This document shows, one piece after another, positions 26,082 to 36,446 of a stretch of DNA of 64,000 nucleotides. The translations under genes were made by a program, and so were the position numbers. Numbering within the stretch: position 1 is the first letter of the stretch; every line of letters starts with the position of its first letter. The stretch is from Pseudobutyrivibrio sp. (lineage in GTDB: Bacteria > Bacillota > Clostridia > Lachnospirales > Lachnospiraceae): contig NZ_SVEV01000021.1 in NCBI RefSeq assembly GCF_015057185.1, positions 1-64,000 of the forward strand. The letters are read 5' to 3'. The notes under the pieces were generated by a model. That model was not told where the DNA came from. It saw only the letters and a program-made list of their open reading frames with translations, and did not search any database.

Positions 26082-27575
26082 TCAATCAGATTCCTGATTT
26101 ACTGTTGCACTGCCTTCGCTTGTACCTGTATCATTTTGAATCTTGTCGCTGATAGCATCTACTGCATCAGTTGTATCGTAATCAGTCTGATCATATAAGT
26201 ACTCGTGAAGCTTTGTAACGTTGGTTGTAAGTGTACATGGAACAACTAAGCTTCCCTTGCTACCATAGGTTCCAGTAGTCAAGTCAAATGGGAATCCTGT
26301 AGAATCCACAATTGAGTAATCTGCAACTGATGAAGCCATTGAAATAATCTGTGTAGATGACAAGCTAGTTGAGATTGATGGGAATACATCATCTGTAATC
26401 TTGTTAAGTGTAGCTATGTCAGCCTTCTTAGCTTTTTCAATGATTAGCTTTACAACTAAACGCTGATTTTCAGCTCTCTCATAATCGTTGTTAACTGCGT
26501 ATCTGTTTCGGCAATAACCAACTACCTGAGCACCATTTAATGTGTATGTACCTGGTGAATCAAAATAGCAATCGCTCATTTTGAATCCATCTTCTTCATT
26601 TGGATAGTAATCAAGTACATTTTCTACTTCGGCAATGTATCCGGCAAGTGCATTTTGATTTGTCTTTGGGTTGTCTGTGTTAATCATCTTTGATGTGATT
26701 TCAAGCTCTAATCCGCCCAAATCATCTACGATAGTAGCAAGCGCATAGAAGTCTACTGCAACGTACGCATCAATGGAAATATCAAGGTTCTCATTGAGCA
26801 TGTTACATGCTGATTCTGCGCCTCCAGCATTGTATGCATAATTACACTTTCTATATTTATCACTTGTAACCTTGAGGTAAGTATCACGCTGTACTGAAAC
26901 AAGCTTAACCTCTTTGGTGTCGTTATTGATTGCGGCAATCATGATGGTATCAGAATTACCAGAATCTGTATTTCCTGAAGAACGGTTGTCAACACCAAAT
27001 AAAGCTATGGTGGTGTAGTTGCTCAAGAGCTCTACTGTCTCTTCATCCAAGTCGTTAGTCTCAGCTTCATATTTCATGCCTGAGTTAATCTTATCAACCT
27101 TGTTCCAAAGGAAGAATACAAGCAACAATACTAAGATAATAACTATCTCAACTACAATGATAGCTGTTCTTGCTTTCTTCTTTTTGTTTTTCTTGCCACC
27201 CTTTCTACCAGATGGTTTTCTAGATGAAGATGAAGGTCTTCTATGTGAACCACCCTTAGATGATTTGTGTTTTGATGAGCTACCACGTCTAACTCCTGGT
27301 GCGCTAGCTGAGTGTGGCGCTGCTGAGCGCGAACGAGATGCTGATCTAGAAGCTGACTGAGATGCAGTTCTTCTAGGCTGTCCCTCATAAGACTCTGAGC
27401 CATACTCATACATATCAATATCATCCAATGAAAGATCGTAGCTAACACGATTGTTGTTTGATTCATACCCAGCTCTGCTACGTGTCTGCCCATTATTACT
27501 GCGATTTGTAGAACCTGTAGAACGCCCTCTAGTTCTACCGCTCATTCTCAAATCGTAATCTTCAAAATTACTCAT
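26082..27575 (-). CDS. LytR-CpsA-Psr (LCP) family cell wall polymer ligase
   Basis: About 497 residues. A long cytoplasmic region rich in Ser, Arg and Lys (ending with a KKGGKKNKKKKAR patch near residue 140) precedes one transmembrane helix and an extracellular LCP domain (GVDNRSSG, DTIMIAAINND, VQRDTYL, YCRNRYAVNNDYERAENQR). LCP enzymes attach undecaprenyl-linked polymers to peptidoglycan, which fits the polysaccharide genes upstream. The start at 27575 uses GGAG 12 bases upstream; the frame could begin at a TTG six codons earlier. A 147-base gap separates it from the glycan operon. Confidence 0.9.
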   Translation of the reverse strand: MSNFEDYDLRMSGRTRGRSTGSTNRSNNGQTRSRAGYESNNNRVSYDLSLDDIDMYEYGSESYEGQPRRTASQSASRSASRSRSAAPHSASAPGVRRGSSSKHKSSKGGSHRRPSSSSRKPSGRKGGKKNKKKKARTAIIVVEIVIILVLLLVFFLWNKVDKINSGMKYEAETNDLDEETVELLSNYTTIALFGVDNRSSGNTDSGNSDTIMIAAINNDTKEVKLVSVQRDTYLKVTSDKYRKCNYAYNAGGAESACNMLNENLDISIDAYVAVDFYALATIVDDLGGLELEITSKMINTDNPKTNQNALAGYIAEVENVLDYYPNEEDGFKMSDCYFDSPGTYTLNGAQVVGYCRNRYAVNNDYERAENQRLVVKLIIEKAKKADIATLNKITDDVFPSISTSLSSTQIISMASSVADYSIVDSTGFPFDLTTGTYGSKGSLVVPCTLTTNVTKLHEYLYDQTDYDTTDAVDAISDKIQNDTGTSEGSATVNQESD

Positions 27576-27722
27576 TTTAATAATTGTCTCCAATCTCTAG
27601 GTTAAAAATAGTAATACTGATTTAGTCTACTCTATAGTTTCAAACATTGTCAAGGATATCGTAATATTTCTGTCATATTTACTAAAATATTAGCAATTAT
27701 TTTTAGGAAAGGGTCTTTACTC

Positions 27723-29081
27723 CTAGTTTCCCTCAGATTCCATTCCAGGTAATATGTAATTTTCCACACCTATTGGGAGATTTTTATTGTAAAAACCATC
27801 TCCATTACCAATTAATTCCCCATGCTTATTCATAAGGTACTCATGAGATTCTGCTAAGCTAGTGTTATCTTTATTTTTGTATCTGGCAATACACTTGGGG
27901 ATGACAATAGTTCTGTAGCCTCTCTCTTTGGCCCTGAGGCAAAAATCTAGCATAGCATCTCTGCCTGACAGGTTCTTATCAAAACCATGGAGCATCCTAT
28001 AAACCTTGGCATCAATCATGCAGCAACCACTGTCCACCATAGATACATCTCTTGGCATACTGCCTAACCCCTCGTAGGTCTCTCTAAAAATCCTCTGTCC
28101 ATGAAAAGCAGGATACTGAATGCCATCTTCATCATATATATATCCCACATTATCTATAGTAAAACCACGGCCTATAAACCTAACACCCACCACGGCTACA
28201 TCAGGCTGATTTAAATAGGCATACATTCTTTTGGCATTATTTCTGGTAAATAACTTTACATTTTCATCCTTAAGGAACATATAGTCCCCGGAAAATCTTC
28301 TAAAGCTATTTTCATCATATTCAATGTGCCATTTTCTTAAATTAGGATCCACTCGGCCCTGACAGTTTACTCCAGAACGTTTTAAATAAGAAACTGCAAG
28401 AGCCATATGTTCATTACAATAGTAACGTTCCTCTGCTCTTATCTCCTTGGTCTTTGGCCTGTTGTCTATTCTTTTGTGATATAAAAGTGCGGGTATGTGC
28501 TGAATTTTTTCTTTTTTAAATGTTGCTCTAAGAAGATATTCATACATATAGGCAGTTTTTGCTTTTTCGTTAAACTCACCTAATCTCCTGTACATGCTAA
28601 CTGGCAAACAAATAAAATCACCAATATAGTTTGTCTGCAAAAGAAGTTCTTTATTAAAATCGCTTTTAAAATGTGGATTCATTCTGTCGAGACCAACAAT
28701 CTCGTCCGAATCTGTATAGATAATGGAATCAAAATCCTCTTCAGAATTTATCATCTCATTAAAAGAGCTGAGAGTCTTGGCACTAAGTCTGTCATGTTGA
28801 CCTAGATATACCAAATAATTACCCTCAGCAAAATGAGCGCCAATGTTATACGCATAGGCGCCTCCAGATTTCTTTTTAAGTCTTCTGTAATGAACCTTAT
28901 CAACAATGTCTGGGAAGAATTCCTTAATTGTCAACTCGATTGCATTAGAAGGATTATTGTCTAAGATATAAAGTTCAAATTCGCGATATTCCTGTTCGTC
29001 GATGGATTCAAGACAATCCTTGAACTGGTCCATGTCTGTGTCATTTGTCCATACGACTAAAGTAAAATATGCATCTGCCAC
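27723..29081 (-). CDS. Glycosyltransferase family 2-like protein
   Basis: 452 residues with an N-terminal GT-A domain (FELYILDNNPS, GAHFAEGNYLVYLGQHD as the DxD-like region, YTDSDEI) and a C-terminal portion with GCCMIDAKVYR and a DAMLDFCLRAKERGYR segment similar to polymer-synthesis GT2 enzymes. Start codon GTG overlaps the stop of the sugar transferase gene by one base (TAGTG), so translation is coupled. It likely adds a sugar to the lipid-linked intermediate made by that enzyme. No transmembrane segment is evident. Confidence 0.85.
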   Translation of the reverse strand: MADAYFTLVVWTNDTDMDQFKDCLESIDEQEYREFELYILDNNPSNAIELTIKEFFPDIVDKVHYRRLKKKSGGAYAYNIGAHFAEGNYLVYLGQHDRLSAKTLSSFNEMINSEEDFDSIIYTDSDEIVGLDRMNPHFKSDFNKELLLQTNYIGDFICLPVSMYRRLGEFNEKAKTAYMYEYLLRATFKKEKIQHIPALLYHKRIDNRPKTKEIRAEERYYCNEHMALAVSYLKRSGVNCQGRVDPNLRKWHIEYDENSFRRFSGDYMFLKDENVKLFTRNNAKRMYAYLNQPDVAVVGVRFIGRGFTIDNVGYIYDEDGIQYPAFHGQRIFRETYEGLGSMPRDVSMVDSGCCMIDAKVYRMLHGFDKNLSGRDAMLDFCLRAKERGYRTIVIPKCIARYKNKDNTSLAESHEYLMNKHGELIGNGDGFYNKNLPIGVENYILPGMESEGN

Positions 29082-30505
29082 TATTTCGAGCCCTTTCCGC
29101 CAAAAACAACAGCTATAGTTTTGAATAATAGTTTTATATCAAGTCCAAGTGACCAATTAGATATGTACTCTGTATCCAATGCCACTACTTTTTCAAAATC
29201 TTTTATGTCACTGCGACCACTTACCTGCCACATTCCTGTAAGACCTGGTTTGATAGAAAGTCTCGCCTTGTGGTGAAGTGCATATCTCTCATATTCGTCC
29301 TCAAGTGGTGGTCTAGTTCCAACCAGTGACATCTGTCCCATTAATACATTCCAGAACTGTGGCAGCTCATCGATAGAATATTTTCTAAGGAAATGTCCAA
29401 TTGGAATAATTCTAGGATCATTTTCCATTTTGAACATATTGCCTTGAATCTCATTCTGAGCCATTAATTCTTTTTTACGTTCTTCAGCATCCATATACAT
29501 GGTTCTGAATTTGTAAAATTTGAATCTACGACCGTTTTTGCCGATTCTAGTCTGAGTAAAAAATACTGGTCCTGGGGACTGTATTTTGATTATTGGGGCA
29601 AAAATAATAAATGCTATAAAAGCAAACACAAGACCTACTAATGCTCCCACAATGTCCATAAGACGTTTTAGGAATGCCTGTCTGTTGTTGGCGATATGCA
29701 TACTTGTTGTCAAAACAACATAATCCCCGTAGGTCTCCATTATTCTATTAGGCATAAGATTGTTGGTGTGAATGAGGGACATGTGAACTGTAAGTCCCTG
29801 TTCAACTAATCTACCTGCCAAGCTCTCTTCGCTAGCTCTAGTATTTCCATCAAGGAAAACCTCATCAACAACATTAGTTCTCAAATATTCAAACAATGTA
29901 TCTGCCGAAGCAATAACTGGAATTCCTTGGATTTCCTGGCCTGTCATATCCACGTCAACAACAGCAACGCCCTCAACCTTGAACTCTGTGTATGGGCTAT
30001 GGGCAATTTCTGAGAGACAGTGGTCAACTGTAGTGGACTCTGCAACTACAATCATTGACGATTTATTAACATCAAGAAGCTTTCTGCGTCTAATGAATCG
30101 TTTCCATATAACACGGAACAAATAGGTAAACACTACCATACCTACTGCAGAATAGCCAATAGCTTCTCGTGAGTAGTAGTATGATGTCTTGTTGGCATAC
30201 ATGTAAATGAATATGCCTAAGAAATTAACAAGACAGTGCCAAATCGTCGAGGTTATTTCCTGATATTTAGTTCGTCGCAAAATGCCAGTATAGGTCTCTG
30301 TGAAAAGTACTCCTGTCAAATCAATGAATGGCAGAATTTTTGCCAAGCCCTGATAAAGGTTGTACCACTCAAAGCGATCCAGGAAGATAATACTTCCGTC
30401 GAACTTAAGGTAAACACCCACGAATAATGCAAGCTCGGCAGCAATCATATCTAGTATTATAAAATCCAGATGCTTGACCCATGAACGTTTTTTCTTTCTA
30501 TACAC
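29081..30505 (-). CDS. Undecaprenyl-phosphate sugar phosphotransferase (WbaP/WcaJ-like)
   Basis: 474 residues that start glycan assembly by moving a sugar-1-phosphate to undecaprenyl phosphate. Four or five N-terminal membrane helices (~20-130), a central nucleotide-binding-like region, another helix (~285-310), and the catalytic bacterial sugar transferase domain: KFYKFRTMYMDAEERK, SIDELPQFWNVLMGQMSLVGTRPP and KPGLTGMWQVSGRSD. Start codon is GTG with GGGAGA upstream. It is in the operon acyltransferase-GT2-UDPGP-this gene-GT2. The sugar (hexose or HexNAc) cannot be told. Confidence 0.92.
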   Translation of the reverse strand: MYRKKKRSWVKHLDFIILDMIAAELALFVGVYLKFDGSIIFLDRFEWYNLYQGLAKILPFIDLTGVLFTETYTGILRRTKYQEITSTIWHCLVNFLGIFIYMYANKTSYYYSREAIGYSAVGMVVFTYLFRVIWKRFIRRRKLLDVNKSSMIVVAESTTVDHCLSEIAHSPYTEFKVEGVAVVDVDMTGQEIQGIPVIASADTLFEYLRTNVVDEVFLDGNTRASEESLAGRLVEQGLTVHMSLIHTNNLMPNRIMETYGDYVVLTTSMHIANNRQAFLKRLMDIVGALVGLVFAFIAFIIFAPIIKIQSPGPVFFTQTRIGKNGRRFKFYKFRTMYMDAEERKKELMAQNEIQGNMFKMENDPRIIPIGHFLRKYSIDELPQFWNVLMGQMSLVGTRPPLEDEYERYALHHKARLSIKPGLTGMWQVSGRSDIKDFEKVVALDTEYISNWSLGLDIKLLFKTIAVVFGGKGSK

Positions 30506-30544
30506 GATTTTCTCCCTTAAACTATGGGCACTAGCCCATTAAGT

Positions 30545-31771
30545 TTAGAGTGTTACTCCGTTTTTCTTGAGTAATTCTTTTGCACTGTCTACAGAATCAA
30601 CACCGTGAAGATTCTTAATTGGTGCAAACTCTCTCACTCTGTCAACTTCGAATGCAAGATTGCTATCCATCATGTGAACCATATCAAGCACTAAAAGTTC
30701 AAATTTGTATCCGTTTGGTTGTTCAGGAGAAACCTTGTTGCCCTCTGCATCAATATGAGCAATCTTTTTCTCCACCACGTGAACAAGCATATTATTGTTA
30801 ACAATCTCATCTAGCTTTTCAAGTGAGAACAAATAATTAAGGATAACGCCATATTTGTAAAGAAGGCTACCATCCTCCGCTTTTGCCTCTGCCATTTCAT
30901 CAGACATCTCGTAGTACTCTACGATAGAAGGCTTTCCGTCCTCTAAGCAAAGAAGTCCCATTTTCTCCTGTGGGTCAACTTTACGAACAACCTTTGAGCC
31001 TGCCTGGAAGCCACCAGCAATTGTAGCACCAACAAAAACAGGATCAGCGATTCTCTGGCAAACATTATCAACAGCAAAAATGTTAATCCACTTAACACCC
31101 TTTGCCTTTAAGTCTTTGTCAAGACCTGCCTTTACCATAGATGCATACCAGCCACCGTTTCCATTAGGAGATGTTGCAAGACGTCCCTTTTCCTCAAGAA
31201 GAAGCTTGCCATCGTAATCAACAGCACATGCCATATCCTGAATGAAGTACTGAACATACTCTGGGTTGTATCCAAAATAATCATGCTCCTCAAAGAAAGA
31301 TCTGGTAGTCTGATCATTTTTTTCACTTGTCATAATATAGAGGGGAATAAAGCAGCCTGCCTGTTTAACCACATCCATAAGATTGTTAATAAGACACTGG
31401 AAAATATAGAGCTCTCTAGTCTCGCCAACATTAAAGCATCCTTTTGGCAAATCAAAGCCAAGACGTGTGCCCATTCCACCAGCAAGAAGAACTGCAGCAA
31501 CCTCACCCTTTTTGAGTGCTTCAAGTCCTACAGCCTCGAACTCATCATGTCTCTTTTCAATCTCTGATATCTCTACAGCAGGAGGAACGGAAAACTCTCC
31601 ACGTTTAGCAGAATCTCCGCCTCCAATTAACTTAAAATCAGACCAGTTGATATTCTCAATCTGGTTAAGAAGTTCTTTTTGATTTTCTGCAGTAAGCTCA
31701 TCAAAATACTTCATGACGTGCTCCTGCTTGTTTTCCCTCAATACATTAATAGCTTGCTCTTTAGTAAACAT
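30545..31771 (-). CDS. UDP-sugar pyrophosphorylase (UDPGP family)
   Basis: 408 residues of the eukaryote-like UDPGP family (not GalU). LLAGGMGTRLGFDLPKGCFN is the nucleotide-binding loop; SPNGNGGWY and VDNVCQRIADP line the active site as in UDP-GlcNAc pyrophosphorylases. It makes a UDP-activated sugar from UTP and a sugar-1-phosphate, UDP-GlcNAc or UDP-glucose/galactose being most likely, for the surrounding glycosyltransferases. Located mid-operon. Confidence 0.88.
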   Translation of the reverse strand: MFTKEQAINVLRENKQEHVMKYFDELTAENQKELLNQIENINWSDFKLIGGGDSAKRGEFSVPPAVEISEIEKRHDEFEAVGLEALKKGEVAAVLLAGGMGTRLGFDLPKGCFNVGETRELYIFQCLINNLMDVVKQAGCFIPLYIMTSEKNDQTTRSFFEEHDYFGYNPEYVQYFIQDMACAVDYDGKLLLEEKGRLATSPNGNGGWYASMVKAGLDKDLKAKGVKWINIFAVDNVCQRIADPVFVGATIAGGFQAGSKVVRKVDPQEKMGLLCLEDGKPSIVEYYEMSDEMAEAKAEDGSLLYKYGVILNYLFSLEKLDEIVNNNMLVHVVEKKIAHIDAEGNKVSPEQPNGYKFELLVLDMVHMMDSNLAFEVDRVREFAPIKNLHGVDSVDSAKELLKKNGVTL

Positions 31772-31787
31772 TATAAATTATTCTCCT

Positions 31788-33638
31788 TTACTTATCTAGC
31801 TTAAATGAATAATCAAAGGCCTTTAGCGAAAGATTAGGATTGTAGTATGGGTCCCCCTTGTCCAAAACTGACTTCCATTTAGACATAAAATAATTTGTCT
31901 CCGCTTCTAAACGACCTTTTTTCGTAGAATCATTATTATCTAATCCACGACTCAGCGATTCTAAATGATACCATTCTGAAAACGGATTGTAAACGCATAG
32001 AAGTTTCTTCTCTCTAAGCTTCAAGCAGTAATCAACATCGTTAAATGCCACTGCCAATCCCTCATCAAAGCCTCCAACACTGAGGAAATCCTCTTTGGAG
32101 GTAAGCAGGCATGCTCCAGTAACCGCCGATAAATCCTGCACACAGGTGCTTCGATAAAAATATCCAACCTGCTCGCGACCGCTACCTAAGAACTGAGAAT
32201 TTGCAACTCCGCCGAGTCCCAAAATAAGTCCTGCATGTTGAACGGTATTATTGCCATAGTACAATCTGGCACCAACGGCGCCTACATCACTACGTCTCAC
32301 AAATCCCATCATCTCTGAAATGGAATCTGGATTTATCATTCTTGTATCATTATTTAATAGGAGTATATACTCTCCATTTGCTTTGTGTACACCATAATTA
32401 ACAAGAGCAGAGAAATTAAAATTACCTCTGGTGCTTGGGTGTTCTTTGGTGTAATCATATACCTTTGCATTGATATCACTTCTAAGCTCTAGTTCTCTGT
32501 AATATCCACAAAGCTCTGGGTCATTTGAATTGTTTTCCACAATTACAAACTCAATATTATTATATTCGTTTTTATCAATAATGCTATCTATGCACTGCTG
32601 TAAATCTCTCAGGTGATTCATGTTTGGAATCACGATTGAAACAAGAGGATTGCCCGGCCAATTATATCTGGTACGGTAATAGCCCAAGTGAGTATCCAGC
32701 TCAACTGTGGCAGGAATGCCAAGTCGATTGTAATGCTCCTCCACAGCTCTTCTGCCATTTTCATATGCATACATTTTGGCCTCTGGATGGTCTGCTGTAG
32801 AAGCAGGATGTGTTCTCCAGTGGTAAAGGACCCTAGGGATATGATAAATATTGGTGCACTTTTCAAGGACACGTAAATCAAAATCATGATCCTGGGCTCC
32901 ATCAAACTCTGATTTGATGCCTCCACTGGCCTTTACTATATCTGCACGAACTACAAATAAATGGGTGATATAGTTATGGCTACAAAGTAAATCAATATTG
33001 AAATCAGATTTAAAATGAGGAAGGAAATATTCCTTGCCCTCCATATCGATTTTGTCCTCGTCTGAATAGAGAGCCTCAATAGTAGGATCCTCATTCAAAG
33101 CCTTTGCTATATAAAACATGGCATCAGCAGTAATCAAATCATCATGATCCGTAAATCCGATATAATCTCCTGTAGCCAATTCCAAAGCTGCGTTGGTATT
33201 TCCTGCAATACCTGTATTATCTGTAAGCTTTTTGTAGATGATTCTATCGTCCCATTGACCACCAGTTGCCTTTTTAATAATATCCTCAAGTCCGTCCTTT
33301 GGGCTGCCATCTCCCAGGCAAAGCTGCCAGTGTGGATATGTCTGACCTGTAAATGATTTGATTAATTCTGTAAGGAAATACTCTGGTGTGTTGTAAAGAG
33401 GAATGACAATGCTGATAACAGGATTGTATTCAAAGTGAGTATTTCTCTGAGCATCTAGCTCTTCTTTTGTAACTGGGTGTGCCTTTAAAAACTGTCTGTA
33501 GCTATAATGCTCCTGGTCATGGCCCATGGCCTTGCGGATAGTTTTAGCAACGGTTTTCTTTATTCCATAATGCTGTAAATAAAGAAGCCCCTTTTCTATT
33601 TTACTTGTTGGTTCTTTGTATTGTTTTATTTCACTCAT
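31788..33638 (-). CDS. Two-domain family 2 glycosyltransferase
   Basis: 616 residues containing two GT-A domains in tandem. The first begins ISIVIPLYNTPEYFL and has DHDDLI and YSDEDKI; the second begins VSIVIPNMNHLRDL, has LLLNNDTRMI and ends with the GGFDEGLAVAFNDVDYCLKLRE signature. This two-domain arrangement is common in rhamnan- or O-antigen-type polymer synthesis. No transmembrane segments, so it is cytoplasmic or peripheral. Six bases after the acyltransferase gene and 17 before UDPGP. Confidence 0.88.
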   Translation of the reverse strand: MSEIKQYKEPTSKIEKGLLYLQHYGIKKTVAKTIRKAMGHDQEHYSYRQFLKAHPVTKEELDAQRNTHFEYNPVISIVIPLYNTPEYFLTELIKSFTGQTYPHWQLCLGDGSPKDGLEDIIKKATGGQWDDRIIYKKLTDNTGIAGNTNAALELATGDYIGFTDHDDLITADAMFYIAKALNEDPTIEALYSDEDKIDMEGKEYFLPHFKSDFNIDLLCSHNYITHLFVVRADIVKASGGIKSEFDGAQDHDFDLRVLEKCTNIYHIPRVLYHWRTHPASTADHPEAKMYAYENGRRAVEEHYNRLGIPATVELDTHLGYYRTRYNWPGNPLVSIVIPNMNHLRDLQQCIDSIIDKNEYNNIEFVIVENNSNDPELCGYYRELELRSDINAKVYDYTKEHPSTRGNFNFSALVNYGVHKANGEYILLLNNDTRMINPDSISEMMGFVRRSDVGAVGARLYYGNNTVQHAGLILGLGGVANSQFLGSGREQVGYFYRSTCVQDLSAVTGACLLTSKEDFLSVGGFDEGLAVAFNDVDYCLKLREKKLLCVYNPFSEWYHLESLSRGLDNNDSTKKGRLEAETNYFMSKWKSVLDKGDPYYNPNLSLKAFDYSFKLDK

Positions 33639-33643
33639 TGTCT

Positions 33644-34708
33644 CTATTTCAACTTTAATAATTGTTTTTCGAAGCAGTGCCAGCTGATAAATGCAAGTGG
33701 GATAACTATGAGGAGTGATACTCCCAAGTTAACATAAGGGTCCATGTGAAGGACCTGATATCCATCAGGGCTCTTGCCCATAACATCAATCACTCGCTGC
33801 TGTACGAAAAACGATAAAATATATACTCCATAAGAAATATCGCCGAACTTGTTATAGTATTTGGAAATCCAAAAATAACTAAATCCGACATACATAATAA
33901 TATACGCACCAAATATCGTAAATGCGATTTCAAAATCAGCAAAGTAAACTGTAGCGAAAAGACCTACGATTGCCACAAGTAACAGCTTCCAAGACATAAT
34001 AATTTTGTCTCTGAAAATGTAATATGCAGAGCCTACCTGAAACTCTAAGGTAAGGCGTCCCACATTGGCCATGACGCTATTTGGTGTATGAAGTCCGTAG
34101 CATGCCACAAGGTACAAGGCCAAGGAGATTCCGATACATGCAAAAATTGATTTTTTATATTTTTTAACTAGTGGTACAAGGGCTATTACTAAAAAGTAAC
34201 ATGCCACCTCATAGGCCAAGGTCCATATACTTCCATTTGAGCTTTGATTAATATGGAAAGCAAACACTCCCGGAAGTCTATTGGAAGATGATAAAAAAAT
34301 CAAATTCAAAAGATATGTAGTTACATGCCCAGTTTTGTCTCCTGCGTAGTAATCCGCTGTAGAGAGTGTGGAAAACATAGGACCAAATATAAATGCTGTA
34401 GACAAAATAAAAAGTGCTAATAGCGGCCAGATTCTAAGGAATCTTGCTTTGAAATATTTCCCTAGGCTACTGCTTCGTTCATAGCTTCGGTAAATAAGAA
34501 AGCCGCTAATAACAAAAAATATATCAACTCCAACCTGACCTGACAGGGCTTTGTGGAAGGTGAGTGTGTACATCAAGTCCTCCTCCAGGTTGGCCTGACA
34601 AAGTGCAAATGAATGCATGTACATGACCATCAAAGCTCCCACCAGCCTCACAAGGTTGAGATTATTATCTCTACCATGAGATATTTTTTCTAATGTATTA
34701 TTTCCCAT
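33644..34708 (-). CDS. Acyltransferase family 3 membrane protein
   Basis: About 354 residues with some ten membrane helices. The opening NLVRLVGALMVMYMHSFAL (conserved His) and the GVDIFFVISGFLIYRSYE region are typical of acyltransferase 3 / OafA-type proteins that O-acetylate surface glycans. The start at 34708 has AAGGA eight bases upstream; the frame stays open to 34765. First gene of the glycan operon, divergent from the LTA-synthase-like gene. Confidence 0.9.
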   Translation of the reverse strand: MGNNTLEKISHGRDNNLNLVRLVGALMVMYMHSFALCQANLEEDLMYTLTFHKALSGQVGVDIFFVISGFLIYRSYERSSSLGKYFKARFLRIWPLLALFILSTAFIFGPMFSTLSTADYYAGDKTGHVTTYLLNLIFLSSSNRLPGVFAFHINQSSNGSIWTLAYEVACYFLVIALVPLVKKYKKSIFACIGISLALYLVACYGLHTPNSVMANVGRLTLEFQVGSAYYIFRDKIIMSWKLLLVAIVGLFATVYFADFEIAFTIFGAYIIMYVGFSYFWISKYYNKFGDISYGVYILSFFVQQRVIDVMGKSPDGYQVLHMDPYVNLGVSLLIVIPLAFISWHCFEKQLLKLK

Positions 34709-34823
34709 TAAAATGTTCCTTATGTTAAGTCTTTTTAACTGATTCATTTTATCATATAGCCACATCTGTTACAAATTGATATAATCTTTTTGATTTTTAT
34801 TGTTTTAAAAGGGGGATCAAGCC

Positions 34824-36446
34824 TTGTCAAAATTCATCAAAGAAAAAGAGTCCCGCAGGACTCTTCTTACAATAATAAAGTTTGTTTTTGCTATTGTACT
34901 CACCCTACTCAGCTACACAACCACGAAGGATGTCACCTATTTGATAGTGGGGCTTCCTGAGCTATTGCTGATTTTTGTAATCTACAACCTACTTGTGGAT
35001 ACAAAAGTCATTTTTAGATTGATAGCAGACCTTTTGTTTTTCATTTATGTAGCCCAAATGCTTGTGCTTTATTTTGGAAACAGCTACGTTACGCTAACCA
35101 TGCTAAAGAATGTACAATTCCTCAAGGACCTAGGTGGACGCGCCGTTGCCTATATATTAGGAACAGCTCTTGTACTTGCCATTGTTTTTATGCCTGGCAA
35201 GCGCATTATAAACAAGGTGAACAAGAAAATCCTAATTATTCCTATGGTGATACTTCTTATTTTAGAAATTGGAATTCATGGGGCATACAAAAGATACAGT
35301 CCTGTGCAAAGCTTTGGTACCATATTTGCCAGCGAAATTCGCTACCAGCAGGTAAAGCGTGCTCAGGTCAATCCAGAGCTCGCCCTTGAAACCTACTACA
35401 AGGCATCTCTTGATGATGCCATTGCAAAGCCTGATGACCTTCCAGAAAATCCAAACATAATCATGATTTTCACCGAAGGCTTATCCTACAACATCATTGA
35501 AGATGAGCGAAGCATAATGCCAAACTTGGCAGCATTCGAAGAAGAATCACTAACATTTAAAAACTACTACAACCACACCTTCCCAACACTTCGTGGTGTT
35601 CAGGGACAGCTATACAGTGGCTACAAGCTAGATGACAATGAAGTTGGAAACAACCTCATCTCAATTCAAAGCATACTCGCCAATGAAGGTTACAACACCT
35701 CATTCATCAATGTAGAACCATTTAACGACATATTCAATGAATACTGCGACAACCTTGGATTTGAGAATATCATCACCGATCCCGAAAACGTACATGGTGA
35801 AGCAGATGGCATGACCGACAGTGAAGCCTACCGCTTACTAATGGATTCCGCCACTGAGCTTTCTCAAGGCGATGAACCATTCTTCCTAAGCATATACACC
35901 TTTGGAACACACGTATCCTTCGATACACCTGACAGCAATTGCGTTTTCGAAAACGGCTCCAACGAAGTGCTAAACCGCTTCTACTACTTAGATGCCTACC
36001 TAGGTCAATTCCTCGAAGAGTTCAAAGCATCCGAATTAGCCGACAACACAATCATCGTATTTACAACGGATCACGCCACATACGCTGACCAAAAATACTC
36101 CAACGCATTCCCTGACTACAGAAGAGATTGCACTGACGTGGATACCATTCCACTATTCATCTACTACAAAGGAATCGACCACCAGGAAATAGACGTCAAC
36201 GGCAAAAACTCACTTTGCCTCGCCCCTACCATCCTGGACTACCTAGACATCGACTCCGAAAACTACTTCCTTGGCACCAGCCTCTTCGACGCCAAGGCAA
36301 GCACCGACTTCGACAGCACCTTCTACGATGCCTCATACCTGGTCTCAACCAAGGACTGCAGCATCCGCTACCTAGAAGACCTGGAGGTAGACGACTTCCT
36401 CAGCCAGGTGCTCTCCTACTACACAGCCCTCGAAGCCGACCGCTAA
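34824..36446 (+). CDS. LTA synthase-like phosphoglycerol transferase (sulfatase fold)
   Basis: 540 residues: four or five N-terminal membrane helices (~1-160) and an extracellular sulfatase-fold domain. IFTEGLSYNII carries the metal-binding Glu, NHTFPTLRGVQGQLYSG the nucleophilic Thr, and FTTDHATYAD the metal-binding Asp-His pair. The family adds glycerol phosphate or related groups to lipid anchors or surface polymers. Start is TTG with AAGGGGGAT upstream. Codon use shifts along the gene: the 5' third is typical, while the last ~250 codons use mostly C-ending codons. The final ~30 codons match, inverted, the 3' end of the convergent M15 gene. Confidence 0.88.
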   Translation: MSKFIKEKESRRTLLTIIKFVFAIVLTLLSYTTTKDVTYLIVGLPELLLIFVIYNLLVDTKVIFRLIADLLFFIYVAQMLVLYFGNSYVTLTMLKNVQFLKDLGGRAVAYILGTALVLAIVFMPGKRIINKVNKKILIIPMVILLILEIGIHGAYKRYSPVQSFGTIFASEIRYQQVKRAQVNPELALETYYKASLDDAIAKPDDLPENPNIIMIFTEGLSYNIIEDERSIMPNLAAFEEESLTFKNYYNHTFPTLRGVQGQLYSGYKLDDNEVGNNLISIQSILANEGYNTSFINVEPFNDIFNEYCDNLGFENIITDPENVHGEADGMTDSEAYRLLMDSATELSQGDEPFFLSIYTFGTHVSFDTPDSNCVFENGSNEVLNRFYYLDAYLGQFLEEFKASELADNTIIVFTTDHATYADQKYSNAFPDYRRDCTDVDTIPLFIYYKGIDHQEIDVNGKNSLCLAPTILDYLDIDSENYFLGTSLFDAKASTDFDSTFYDASYLVSTKDCSIRYLEDLEVDDFLSQVLSYYTALEADR

